Source: Carnegiea gigantea (Eukaryota; Streptophyta; Magnoliopsida; Caryophyllales; Cactaceae). Taken from it: a DNA stretch of 64,000 bases. Of this stretch, positions 49,054 to 60,593 are shown piece by piece (position 1 is the first letter of the stretch; each line of letters starts with the position of its first letter). Under the pieces are notes generated by a model, which was not told the DNA's origin, did not search any database, and saw only the letters and a list, made by a program, of their open reading frames with translations. Both the position numbers and the translations under genes were made by a program. The DNA lies in assembly GCA_029747015.1 (NCBI GenBank), contig JAKOGI010002168.1:1-64000 (forward strand), read 5' to 3'.

Positions 49054-51625
49054 GGTACTTTGGGGTTATTTTAACTTTGGCAGTGATTTATACAATTACC
49101 TTCTGATTCGCTTTTACAATATTTTTTACTGTGAACAACCAGTTCAACCGGTTGACCAACCATTAATTTAAGGATAGCAGCTTCATGTAAGAAGCTCCCC
49201 TCTTTGGCATGTGATTTTCTCCATTTTGTAGATTCAACTTCATCATCATCAACTTTTTCGAGAAAAATTCTCCTCTCTGTACATGCTATGTTGAGTGTCA
49301 TTTTGGATTTCCATTTTGGATTGTGAGTTGGATTTTCCCTGTGGTCTAAAAATTTATTATTTCTATGTGAGGCTGTATAGCCGATTTAAGATACTAAGAA
49401 TTATTGATGGCGAATTGGATTTATGCATCGTGAAAGTCAGCCAATATTATCTATGAATTATTGATGCCCAATTAGGAGAGGTCACAATGGACATTACAGA
49501 TTGGGAACTATTGTTGAACTATAAGTGAACTTGGTCTTCTCTCTGATCGATCGGGTTTCCATTTTCATTTTTTATTTTTTGAGATTTTAATTTTTTTGTG
49601 TTCGGTTTTGTATCACGGTTAGGGGTTGTCATTTTTTTGGTATAAGAAATGACAAAGGGGATGATCAACAGCATGATGAAGTCAAGGGGGAGGGACTTGG
49701 ATGGGTAAAAAGAGAGGGGAGGGATTGTTGGATTTTGTGTATTTTAGAACCCTAGAGGATAATAATGGTGTGTAACTTATTTATGAAGGGAGATTTTTTT
49801 GGGGGGGTGGGGTGGGCAATTTTCATATTTTATCTTGAATACTTTTCTCTTCTGCTTGCAGAACTCCTCTTGTTCAAATTCATTCTTTACAAAAATCTGG
49901 ATCTTTGGTTCAACCTTCTACTGCCTTTATTGCATTAGTTTTTGATTATGAACCTGTATTTTGTATGAATTTGATCATGATTGAAGATATAAAATATATA
50001 AAATGCTTCAATAAGGCTATTTATCTTAGGTCATTTGCACAAAAAAAATTAGAAATCATCAGTTATCATTTTTTATAGAGTTTTTTTTTTTTTTTTTTTG
50101 AAGGTGGGCAGCTCTATTGGTTCCTTTTTTATTTTGAGGTTTGTCCCTTTTTCTTCCTCAATTGATCAATTGTTGAACCAATGATTGTGCTATGTTTGCA
50201 ATGTTCTTTTAAAGAAATAGATAATTTTTTGGCTTTGATTATGATTGTAGTATTTTTAATCTTTATATTTATAAGATTAATTACTTTCTATAGGGTTGAT
50301 AATCTATCAAGATCTCGGACTAGAAGAAAGAAATTCATCCACCATTTGTTGTGTGGGACATTTGATGTAAACAAGAGGATATATATGACAAACAAGGAAA
50401 AATTAATTGTTGTCTTTGCTTTTGTTTTTGAGTATAATTGTAGCTATGTTGGTTTTATTTGCTATTTTGATGACATTAGTTATTTTTCTCGTCCCCTCCG
50501 TTGACATCTATTTGAACACCATGGACGGAAAGCTTAAGTCTTTTTGAGCTGGATTTTTTAGATTTTTTTTTTTTTGAGGTATCCGCTTAAAGGTGATCAG
50601 TGGTGAAGGGATTGGGTGTGTGCAATTTGGTGGAGACTATGAAGGCCATGAGTGCAGGGTAAGGGTTGTATTGGGTTGTAGTGTTGTAGCTTATACGCCT
50701 TAATGAGAGCATTGTGTAGGCAAGCTCCCATTCAAGACTAAAGCCTAAATTCGCTATGCCTACATTTGTGAATGAAGCCAGCTTTAGTATGTTCTGTCAC
50801 TGAAAATATTCTCTTTGTGATTGAAATTAACTTTCAAGAGGGATCACTTGGACTTCAAATTTCTTTTCTCCATATTTTGATGGCTACTTCATGTGTGGAG
50901 TTCTAACACCAGTAGTGGTTACCCCATAATCATGTTGCTAAGCATAACAATGACCTTTGTGCTGCATTTGACTCGAATGAAAAATTCCCTCTTGAGGGAT
51001 TACAATAATAGTTATTTCTCTAGGTAACAAAAGAAACTTATACCTCTCATTCCGCATGTTAATGTCTACTCACCTAATTATGTTTGTCATTTTTGTTGTT
51101 GATACAAGCTAAAGAAGAATTACCGTCCCACAAGCTAGATGCTATTTTCCACAATCCATTCATGTATTCATTATTATTTACACTTAAACAATTATTCTAT
51201 GATTTTTATGTTCAAACATGTAGCATTCATCTGGTTTTATAATTTCTTATGCACTAAATAATTAATGGTTGGAAATCTTATACTATGACACTAAACAATT
51301 AATGGTTAGAAATCTTACACTTTCGACCGGAGGTTTACTGTTGTTTGCATTAATTTCACTGAGTTAAATACAACGATTTTACGTTATGTCTTTACTTATC
51401 CATCATGGTTTTATCTTTACTTATCAATCATATTTTTTAGTTGAGTTGATTGATATTACTTTCATGATTGATTTTATTTATTACACTTTTTGTTATTATG
51501 TTTAATGCTTTTTCTTTGATACTCCATTTAACTGGAGGCAAAATACATTTTAATTTTAATATTTAATACCTCGCTAAATTATTTAATGATACTTTCCAAG
51601 TGTTGTATACTTCTCCAAAAATATT
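49054..51625. other. AT-rich interval, nothing firmly recognised
   Basis: T-runs at 50080-50100 and 50563-50575. A TTCTGCTTGCAG acceptor-like site at 49850-49861 precedes a frame of uncertain meaning. Open frames at 49071-49301 (minus) and 50181-50504 (plus) show no domain. Confidence 0.4.
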
Positions 51626-51637
51626 GCTTATGCAAAA

Positions 51638-51672
51638 AGTCAATCTCGAGGCAACGCACGGACCTTAACTAG
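51638..51672 (+). mobile_element. Possible Helitron 3' terminus
   Basis: GAGGCAACGCACGGACCTTAACTAG followed by T resembles the plant Helitron 3' end (GC-rich hairpin a few bases before CTAG, host T after). The hairpin is imperfect in this copy, and no 5' end (TC after A) was located, so the element's extent is unknown. Confidence 0.4.
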
Positions 51673-51759
51673 TTATCTATTAAATCACATGTTTGATATA
51701 ACATTATTTGTTTCTTTAAATTGGTAGAATTTAAAATGTTTAAAAGTGAATATGTTGGA

Positions 51760-51942
51760 CCCATCGTCCCATGGTTCAGCGGTAAGGGAAGACGAATTTT
51801 ACCTGCAAGGTCAGAGGTTCGAATCCTCCCACCATCGTGATGCTTGGGGAGGCATCACATTGAGGAAGCTCTCAGCTGAAGCCTTGCCCTTGGCTTGGGG
51901 TGAGCCCGACCCCCTATCTAAAAATTACACACCAAAAAAAAG
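51760..51942 (+). mobile_element. tRNA-derived SINE with 14-bp target duplication
   Basis: It starts CCCATCGTCCCATGGTTCAGCG, has an A box TGGTTCAGCGGTAAGGG (51772-51788) and B box GGTTCGAATCC (51815-51825) with tRNA-like spacing, then about 100 bp of unrelated body and an A-rich tail AAAAAAAAGG. Exact 14-bp duplicates GTGAATATGTTGGA lie at 51746-51759 and 51943-51956. The open frame spanning it is not a gene. It is not a tRNA gene: it lacks an acceptor stem and has a retroposed tail. Confidence 0.93.
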
Positions 51943-51956
51943 GTGAATATGTTGGA

Positions 51957-52862
51957 ATTTAAATTGGTAGAATTTAATATGTTTAAAGGTGAATAGGTGT
52001 AAGTTAATTATTGAAATTAACAATTTAATATGCTTAATTAGTATGTTTGAATAATTGTATTGGGATTGATGGTTGGATACGTGTCACGCATGCGTATATG
52101 TTTAGTTAATATGTTTATACACTTAAAAATAGAACAATATCAGAAGTTAATGCAATGTTTAGAGATTCACGTGTTTAATTTAAAATGAAGTTAGAAATTT
52201 ATCTATATAAGCTTAGTTAATAAGTTTATATGTTTAACAATATATGTCATACATGTGTAATTTAAATTGAACTTACAAATGAAATATGTGAAATTTACAC
52301 TTTGAAATTTGAATAAGTTGGAATTTAAGTATTAGTTGCAATATATGAATATGCCAAAATTAAAAATGTTATATTTAAATTCCTTAATCACATGTTTACA
52401 ATGATTAGAAAGTTGCATGTTTAATCTAAAAAGAATTTAGAAATTTATCTTCGTAATCTTAGTTAATATGTTTATGTGCTTCACAATGTATGTCATACAT
52501 GTTGTATGTATATCTTAAATCACATGTATATGTATAATTAAAATCAAGAAGTAATTACTTGTTAAAAATGTTTGAATATTTCTATAAATTAGTAAATGCT
52601 TAAACATGCATGTTGGAATTTAAATTTTAAAAGCAAAAACTATTGATTACATGTAGGTGTGGCCATAAAATGGAACCTAATCACCCGTATTCATTTTTGA
52701 ACTTACTTACCAATGAAGATTTACAACAAGAACTTGGGAATAGTTCAAACAATTCCCTGAAACCCTCAAATTGACAATATCCCCCACATTATTCCTCACA
52801 TTAGCCACCAACACAAAATGCCTCATTACAAAGCCAAAATGTATCTCAAATTCCAAGTTGTA
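51957..52862. other. AT-rich interval
   Basis: Starts with a repeat of the sequence left of the SINE (AAATTGGTAGAATTTAA at 51718 and at 51960), so the SINE entered a local duplication. Nothing else is recognised. Confidence 0.45.
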
Positions 52863-52870
52863 GCTACAAG

Positions 52871-53849
52871 CAAGGGCAGAGTTACGTGGGTGCGAGGGGT
52901 GTCAATTGGCATCTCAGCTTTTTAGGAAAAAAGAGTTAAATGTTGGAATTTTTGGGAGAAACTAAAACACGTACATGTATTATTCAATTTGCAATAGTGC
53001 ATGAAGCACAAAGTGCCCAAGTGATGTGAGGTGCTTGGACACTGCCTTAGTGGGCATGTAGGTTGCATGTTTCAGTCTTCATAATTGATTATGTCGCTTT
53101 TTTTTTTTTAAATAAGATACATAGTATTCATTATATATCATTTAGTTTACGGATAGGGTAAGATGCATGTAGTGCCCAAGTGGTGTGGGGCATGTGAATT
53201 TTACCCATGCTCGGTGTACGTCGTGTGTTTGAGTTTGGGGGATGGCAATTTGTGTGGTTCTTTTTTAATTACGATACATAATATTTTTATCATTAATTTT
53301 GGCATGTAATATTTAGCTAATTCCTCCCCCTTGCATCAATGAAAGATTTGGGGTTTGCTTCTAACTTGCTATGACGGTGAAAATAAAGGAAAATTAAAAT
53401 GAAAATTTATTTTATGTTGACATCAACATAGAAAGAAAATAGTATGAAAGACTTTTTCTCTAGAGGCAAAACCAAATGCAAAAATATTCCTTTTTTAATT
53501 TATAATCATTCTTTGCAAGCTATTGTGTCTAATTTAGCAATTCTAGTTAAATTTGTGTCTAACAATTATATTAATACCAAAATAATTATGCTAATACCAT
53601 TTTGGAAATAATCAAATCGGAGTTAGTTTTAACAAAATTGTGAATTTGAATATCGAACTTGGGAGTTTAAGGATGGAATTTGGTGAATTTGAAATCTTTT
53701 GTAGGTTTAATGCGACATTATGACTATATTATTACATAAAAAATATGAAAGAAAATGTATTAAAAATTAGAGCGCAAATTAGAAGAATATTAGTTGTACT
53801 ATGTAGTATAATTCAATACCCCAAGGTTTGAATCCTGGCTACGCCACTG
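52871..53849. mobile_element. hAT-type non-autonomous element, diverged
   Basis: The left end CAAGGGCAGAGTTACG and right end (reverse complement) CAGTGGCGTAGCCAGG are diverged forms of the CAGGGGCGGAGCCAGG ends common in plant hAT elements. The 8-bp flanks GCTACAAG (52863-52870) and GCTGCAAT (53850-53857) match at 6 of 8 positions. No transposase is present. Confidence 0.55.
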
Positions 53850-53857
53850 GCTGCAAT

Positions 53858-54490
53858 CTACGCCTTCCCTATATTATTCACTGCAACCTTGTCCTAGGCC
53901 CTTATCAAGTCCTCGTCCTCAAGCTAATTCAAGCCCCAAAAAAAAAAATGTAATCAATTTTCCAAAAATTAAAAAATGATTTCTACATTTTTTTGGTGAA
54001 GAAAATTTAAATATTCCATTTTCAAAAAATAAAAAATACATTTGCAAGTTATAACAAAAAAATACGAATACGAAACTAAATGAATAAAAGTAGTTATATA
54101 TGCTTTATGATACGCTCCATGACAAATATTTTATTTAATGATGGAATGCAAGACCTATTGGTTGAAGTGATTGAATACAAGTTTTAAAAAGCTAAAATTT
54201 TCGCTGATTTGATAGGTTGAAGTTCAAAATTGAAACTCTAGCGGGAGATGTTAAGCGAAAATAAATTTGATTTAATTTAATTTGTATAAGTTCAGAATTA
54301 ATGGGTGGTTCTAAGAGATAAGAGCACAACAAATTGCGTACGATCCACCAACAATTTCAAATGCTCTTTTAATCCTCCAGCCCTTTGCTGGCAAAACACG
54401 GCGTGGACTAATCATCCTCACACAAGTAAAGCATTGCTGAATCTGTACCTCATACAACTGCACATGAGACTTTAGGGCATAAAGGAACGC
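53858..54490. other. Interval without gene; short copy of the inverted-repeat family
   Basis: A segment at about 54150-54255 (TTGAAGT...GAATACAAGTTTTAAAAAGCTAAAATTTT) resembles part of the repeat at 54494-54895. Otherwise nothing. Confidence 0.45.
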
Positions 54491-54493
54491 AAG

Positions 54494-54895
54494 TTAATTG
54501 TAGGGACCTCTATATTATGTGTCGCAAAATTATTTGCTGCCATAAAAATTTTTCGTGGGAGGAATGATCAAGCGTTCCCGCCTGTATCGCAATTTTTTTT
54601 TCTCTTTTTGTATTTTTCTTTTTTTTGATTTTTTTGCTTAAAATATGATTTAGATGGTAAAAAAATGGGTTGGGTATTATGAGGGGGGTCCATAATAAAT
54701 ATTTTTATTGGGTGATTCAAATTATGTTGGAGTTCCATGGATTGAAAAGTCGATGAAATACAAGTTTCAAAAAATTAGAATTTTTGCTAATGTGGTAAGC
54801 ATGAGTTCTAAAAAATGAAACTACAATTGGGAATGCTTTAAGAGACTGTGTGACTATGTCATACAATGGAGCTTTTTTAATATAATTTCACATCC
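54494..54895. repeat. Dispersed repeat, left copy of an inverted pair
   Basis: The plus strand matches the reverse complement of about 63515-63898. Shared stretches include TGTAGGGACCTCTAT, TTATTTRCTG, TTTAGATGGTAAAAAA, TATTTTTATTGGGTGATTCAAATT and GARAATGCTTT. It is noncoding and of unknown class. Confidence 0.8.
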
Positions 54896-55291
54896 GTTTG
54901 TCATGTAAAACAAAAAACAGAAAAATTATATATTTTTCCTCGTACAATTATCTCTCGACCTTGAAGTGTGGATATTATAAAAGTCTCTCTAATTTTATGC
55001 AATAAATCAATACTGTAGTGTTGAGATTTGAATCTAAGACTTCTTATTCAGAAACACTTTTAACTATGTTCAATAATTAATTTAACTAAGAACTTAATTA
55101 ATAGATTTTGTACTCTAACACCTTTACTATTGTCGATTCTGTAAAACTGGTAAAACCACCTAAAAGTCAAAACAAAAGGGTGAATTTGAATGGGCCAATG
55201 AAAATTAATAATAAAATGAAGGAATTAGAGAAGGGGATGAAAGACAAATCATGTACTAGCAAACTTTGGCCCTCGATGAGCTAGTTTATTC

Positions 55292-55533
55292 TAGAGTTGG
55301 GAAAGTCTGATCCGACATGATAACATGATACGAATCTGACCAGAAGTATTGAGAGAAATACGAACCCGGCCCGAATTGGATCGATTCGACCCAAAATCGA
55401 CAATATTTAACCGTTTAGTGTGAAAACTTATTATTTTTTAGTTTTGAGCAAATCTAAACTATTTTCAAGGTTGACACGAAATTGACCAGTTTATTAAACG
55501 GGTTAACCCAACCCGACTCGTTTCCCAGCTCTA
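55292..55533. mobile_element. hAT-type MITE, 242 bp
   Basis: The inverted ends TAGAGTTGGGAAA and TAGAGCTGGGAAA (reverse complement) match at 12 of 13 positions. A perfect 8-bp duplication GTTTATTC (55284-55291 and 55534-55541) shows hAT-type insertion. The interior has CCCGACC/ACCCG-like repeats and no coding sequence. The fresh duplication suggests fairly recent insertion. Confidence 0.92.
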
Positions 55534-55541
55534 GTTTATTC

Positions 55542-55891
55542 TATATCTAAATTTTTTATCTGAGGATTTAACCATTTTCTTTTATTGTGCGAATGCATTT
55601 GGTGCATTACCTAATAGATTATTTTAAACTTAGAAAGGAAGTGAATGACTTAATTTGTTTATCTATCTTTTTAAGCAATTTTTGCATAAGTTAGCCTCAT
55701 GAATTATATTCGTGCGACTGTCAACTAATTTCTTTGTATTTGGACCTCTTCTAATGACTGCACTTTTTTTTTCCTTCTTCTCAAGCAGTCATGGTCTCCA
55801 TGGTGAATGTGTCGCTATTGGCGTCACCTTCAAAAGTTGTGAGAGGGGGCAAATTATTATGTACACCTATAAGTATGTGCTTCCACATTTA

Positions 55892-55897
<6 letters not shown>
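55542..55897. other. Interval without supported gene
   Basis: An open frame starting at 55712 has a hydrophobic, signal-peptide-like N-terminus but runs into the TA tract. Nothing else supports it. Confidence 0.4.

Positions 55898-55937
<40 letters not shown>
55898..55937. repeat. (TA)n microsatellite
   Basis: A pure TA run of 40 bp. Confidence 0.95.
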
Positions 55938-55941
<4 letters not shown>

Positions 55942-56229
55942 GGTATGTTTGTGATATATTTTATTTTTAATATGTAACTAATTTTGTGTTATATGGAAGT
56001 ACATACACTCAAGAGTACATGTACAATATAGATTTTAGGGGGCGGCTATGGCGGCTACATTTTGTGGCCACAATATAAATTGTTGAAGTGTCTCTTCAGA
56101 AAAATATGATAAAATGAATTATTGATGTTGATATTTTCGTCAATTATGGATTGTATGGTTCAATGCATCCTTGCCGACGTAACTCGCATAAGGAAGAAAG
56201 ACTAATTGAGATGGTAAAAGTGACCCCAT

Positions 56230-56575
56230 TTTAAAATGTTGCCCAAATGTACTTGAAATTTGTGGGTTTTATATAAAACTTTGGACATGAACATGAAAAA
56301 CACAACCTATTATTTTAGTGGAAATTTAAAAATTTTGTCCAAATCTACTTGAAATTTGTGGATTTTCATAGAATTTTCTTGACATGAACGTGAAAAACAC
56401 AACCTACTATTTTTAGTCGAACCAACTTGAATGAAGAAGAAAGATTGACGGAGACCTAAAACCTGGCCCCATTTAAAAATTTTGCCCAAATCTACTTGAA
56501 ATTTGTGGGTTTTACATTATACTTTTTGCCATGAGTATGAAAAATACAACCTACTATTTTTAGTTGAACCCTTAT
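56230..56575. repeat. Three-copy diverged tandem repeat, about 110-bp unit
   Basis: Copies start near 56230, 56325 and 56470. Each reads AAATTTTGCCCAAATCTACTTG then GAAATTTGTGGGTTTTA, ATGARYATGAAAAACACAACCTA and YTATTTTTAG. About 50 bp of extra sequence separates copies 2 and 3. Confidence 0.82.
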
Positions 56576-57053
56576 TTTTATAGTAAAGTGAATGTATCTA
56601 ATTACATTTTAAATAATAATATTCTCCTTGTAAGAAAAAATTAATAATATAATTCTACAATAATATAAAATTTTGATATTATAATTAGAAAAGAATTTTA
56701 ATTTCTTATACTTCTCTAGTTCCATTTTATTTGTTCTTATTGTAACTAATACTTAACCATATTTTTGTCCTATAAAGAAAGTTAATATGTATAAAAGTCT
56801 TTTAAGCAAATACAATTACTACATTTTGTTCATAAGCAATGGACAATTTTTAAGTAATGAATATTCCGCATTTTAGAATTAATGAACCGAGAAGATATAC
56901 ACTATGTCCGAGTCACTATACCCCAACTCGTGTTTTACGTGTCCGTTGGAATTAAAAGTCTAAATTGAAGATGTGTACATGATGTACTTGCTTACCTACC
57001 TTGTTGTGTACCACACTAATTAAGCTGGTTCTATTTGTTACTTTGGTTTGGCA

Positions 57054-58007
57054 CATGGGCGGAGCTAGGATTCAAACAAGAAAGGCGAGATTAATAATAC
57101 ACAAATTTATGTAAAATTAATAAATTTAACACAAATAAACAAACAACAACCAACAAATTACCCCAATTCTAATTGCTAAATTCTCAATCAAGAAAGGCAA
57201 AACCTAATTTTTTAATTGATGAGTAAATATCTAAATTAACCACTTATTCAACACAAATTCAATAAAAATTAGTAAACTAAACGTAAATAAGGAAGCAATT
57301 ACAAATAAAATTAGTCCAACGTTAAATCTTCAACCAAGAACAACCAAGAAGGCAATTAGGTTAAAATTCTCATTTTTCAATTCATGAATCATGAGTAATT
57401 CACTGAGTTAATCAATTATTTAATATAAATCTAATTAAAATTAGTAAAATAAACATAATTATTTACAAAATAACAAAATTAAAAATAAAAATTGAGAATT
57501 TTTGGGAGTTACCTCAAATTGAGATTTGGGACTTAGGAGTTAGGAGGAGAGCTGATGAGGAGTGGAGGTGGCTGCCAGCACAAATGGCGGCACTAGCCGC
57601 TGGCGGCATCGGCCAGTCGACGACTGGGCTGGGCAGACTGCGGAGAGTGAGAGAAAGTGTGCATAGGCGGTGGGCTAGGCAGAGAGAGAGTGCATCTGAG
57701 GAGGAAGGCAAAGCAAAACTAGAGAGTCGAGAGGTAGAAATTAGTAAAAGTGAATGGGCAACTCAAAAAAAAAAAAAATAATACACAAGGCACCACAGAA
57801 GGAGACTGATGAGAGTCAAACCCATGACCCCCTGAAACAAGTAAAGATCAATTGACCATCTTGCTAGGCACACATTTGCAAAATGCATGTAAACTAATCA
57901 ATATATATCTATTTTGTTTATCAACAAAAATATTCCATATTTAATGTTTTTTCCCAAAAAGCTAGGGGGTCAATTGACCCTCTTGCCCCAATGTAGCCCC
58001 GCTCATG
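57054..58007. mobile_element. hAT-type non-autonomous element, 954 bp
   Basis: The ends CATGGGCGGAGCTAG and (reverse complement) CATGAGCGGGGCTAC match at 12 of 15 positions, with a perfect 8-bp duplication GTTTGGCA (57046-57053 and 58008-58015). It contains a GC-rich part (57540-57720) with short open frames on both strands that mirror each other and have no domain. No transposase is present. Confidence 0.85.
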
Positions 58008-58015
58008 GTTTGGCA

Positions 58016-59234
58016 GCATGTGTAATAGCCTTGGCCCTCGGGGCCTTGAAATATCGAATATTAGCGACATTAGATACCTTACGATTATAGTTACAAATAC
58101 TATTTATTATAAATACATAATTATTAAGAAATAATAAAAAAATTCAGAATGATGTTGTTGTTGTTATTATTATTATGATAATAATGATATCTATGTGATC
58201 TTACCACAAATAATTTTACATGAACAATAAATAATTCATGGATCACTTAAAAACTATTGTACCAATTAAGCTTAAAAAATAATTAAAAAATATACAACTA
58301 GTTTAAGATATTATAAATTAATTTTTTCCGTTCCCAAATAATTATGGAAGTATGTTTTTGTACTTACTTTTTAAAAAAAAACCATTGTTCCTTTTTTTAA
58401 ACAGAAGGCTCAAATAATTTTTCACAAGCTATGTCAATTACAAAAGTAGTTTATTATACTTTTACATATAGATACTATAATTAGAAAACTCAAAAAATTT
58501 TCATGCATGGCATGAGTGTAGAACAACAAAACAAAATCTCACAATCTTTAATTTTTGACACATATCACTCTTATATAATGTACCCTTTTTTTATGAGAAA
58601 CAAAACAAAAACTATCCTTATTATTACAAGATATTACAATATATTTATTAGAATACAAGAGCCCAAGATAGTATTAACTTTGGGCGGTAAAATTATCTTA
58701 CTTTTAACATATTCTTATTCTTATTGTGATGTGTAAAAATGTGTGATAATTTATGATATGTTTTATTACCGAACTACAAATTCTAACAATATATAAGGAA
58801 CTATACATCAAATTCATCAATATATGACATGTGTGTGCATATTCAACTCAATTAGTTATATTCTATTTTAATGCATAAGAATCCCAGTTTAATAATTTCT
58901 CATAACTTATACCATCTAATAACTTTACTTTAATCTTTAAAACTGTTAATTAAAAAAAGCCTAAAAATTTTTCGTATATCACCTAAGATATTAGATTATC
59001 TATTATTTTTTATATACATTTACCATTAGATTATCTATTATTTGTTAATACACTTACCATAGACAAAAACTCAAAATTGTTCCGTGCATGCATCACATCG
59101 TTGAAAGCATATTAGTTTCTTCGTTGTAGAGTATTAAAATAGTACAATTCACCTAAGTTTATTAGTAATAGAACATAGAAAAATATGCATGTACATATGT
59201 ATATGCATATGTGGGTGCATGCACCCACGGGTGG

Positions 59235-59239
<5 letters not shown>
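58016..59239. other. AT-rich interval
   Basis: Nothing is recognised apart from an 18-bp perfect palindrome GTGGGTGCATGCACCCAC at 59211-59228 just before the TA tract. Confidence 0.5.

Positions 59240-59326
<87 letters not shown>
59240..59326. repeat. (TA)n microsatellite
   Basis: About 87 bp of pure AT. Confidence 0.96.
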
Positions 59327-59329
<3 letters not shown>

Positions 59330-60593
59330 TTATTTTAATTTTTATCCTCTTTGACTAAGAAGATAAAATCTCATTGAATAAGTGCAAACTAAGGAAAAAA
59401 AAATGAAAATTAAGAAAACAAATTAAAAATAAAATTTGATAATCTTTTTTATGTAAAACATTGTGGAAATTAAGAAAAACGAAGCATTATGTGGCCTTCG
59501 TTAAAAAAAAAATGAACCAGCTGTTGTCATGCTGGTTTAGAGAGACACATCAATCTAGCACCATTGTCCTTGTTGACTTGTGTATATAGTTAATTGGAGA
59601 ATGATGCAAATCCTGATGATTTTCCAAGAGATAATGAGCTTTTTTTGTGGGAGGTATTGGGCGCCTACAATCTCATCTCTAGGTATTGAATGAAAATAAT
59701 CTCATTTTGTAAGTTGGTCTTCAATATACGCACCTTAATGCTACTGATTTCTTTTGGACTGCAATCAAGTCAATGGAACTTGGGTTCGATGGGGTGATAA
59801 CAAGGACAATCATTTTGAGGAAGTGAATGGTTGAATCCTTCGAAGGAATGCTTGAATCGGCTTAAATTGACTGGGCCAACAAACTCAACAACATAGAATC
59901 CATGGTTATGTTTAGATACTTGTCGACGCTGTGGTGTTGATTATTGTATTTCTTAGGTCATTAATAGGGTAACAAAGATGGATGCATAAAAGGACCGATC
60001 ACATTGATTCACCTTCCACATTTGCAAAATAATCATTCACGTCATCGCTCTATTGAGTCCACATTCTACTCACTTGCTAATGGTCCAGCAAAAATAAATG
60101 AAATCAAAAGCGGGTACACTGATCTCCAACTTATAGAGTGGAATGTTTCCATCCAATGCCCCCTAAAAAGTTAGATTTGAAGTTTAATGTAATCACGACT
60201 CTTAGCATACCTTTGAACTTACAAAAATATTACGAAACAAACAGAATGGAAAAGAAAATGGGCTTTTGGTAAATGATGACACTTGATTTAATACTAATGT
60301 TGATGTAAAAAAGTAAGCCGCAAGCGTAAGGTGTCAACTTGTAACATGATCCGGCGAATACAAGTCGTTCTCACAAAGATGATAGTCAATTTATGCCACT
60401 GTGTTACTAACTATTATTAATAGAATAAAACTACTTAGTCTCATTAACTAACTGAAAGTCACCTAAATACTATTTAAACTAAATAGTGTTAATAATGATA
60501 ATAATCACTACTCCCAATTAACAAAAATTATTAGAAGTATATAACCTTGCCTAATTTTTTTAGTGCAATAACTAGCATTAAAGCCGTTACTAA
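59327..60593. other. Interval without recognised gene
   Basis: AT-rich; no coding domain and no repeat boundaries found. Confidence 0.45.

Noticed and set aside
51764..51840. Possible tRNA gene (A and B boxes)
   Set aside because: No acceptor stem pairing or anticodon arm; the segment continues into an A-tailed body with a target duplication, so it is a SINE.
57514..57781. Opposed Ala/Ser/Arg-rich ORFs
   Set aside because: Mirror translations of one GC-rich patch inside a hAT-type element; no domain, and the borders belong to the transposon.
59112..59330. Ile-Tyr open frame on the minus strand
   Set aside because: Produced by the TA tract at 59240-59326.
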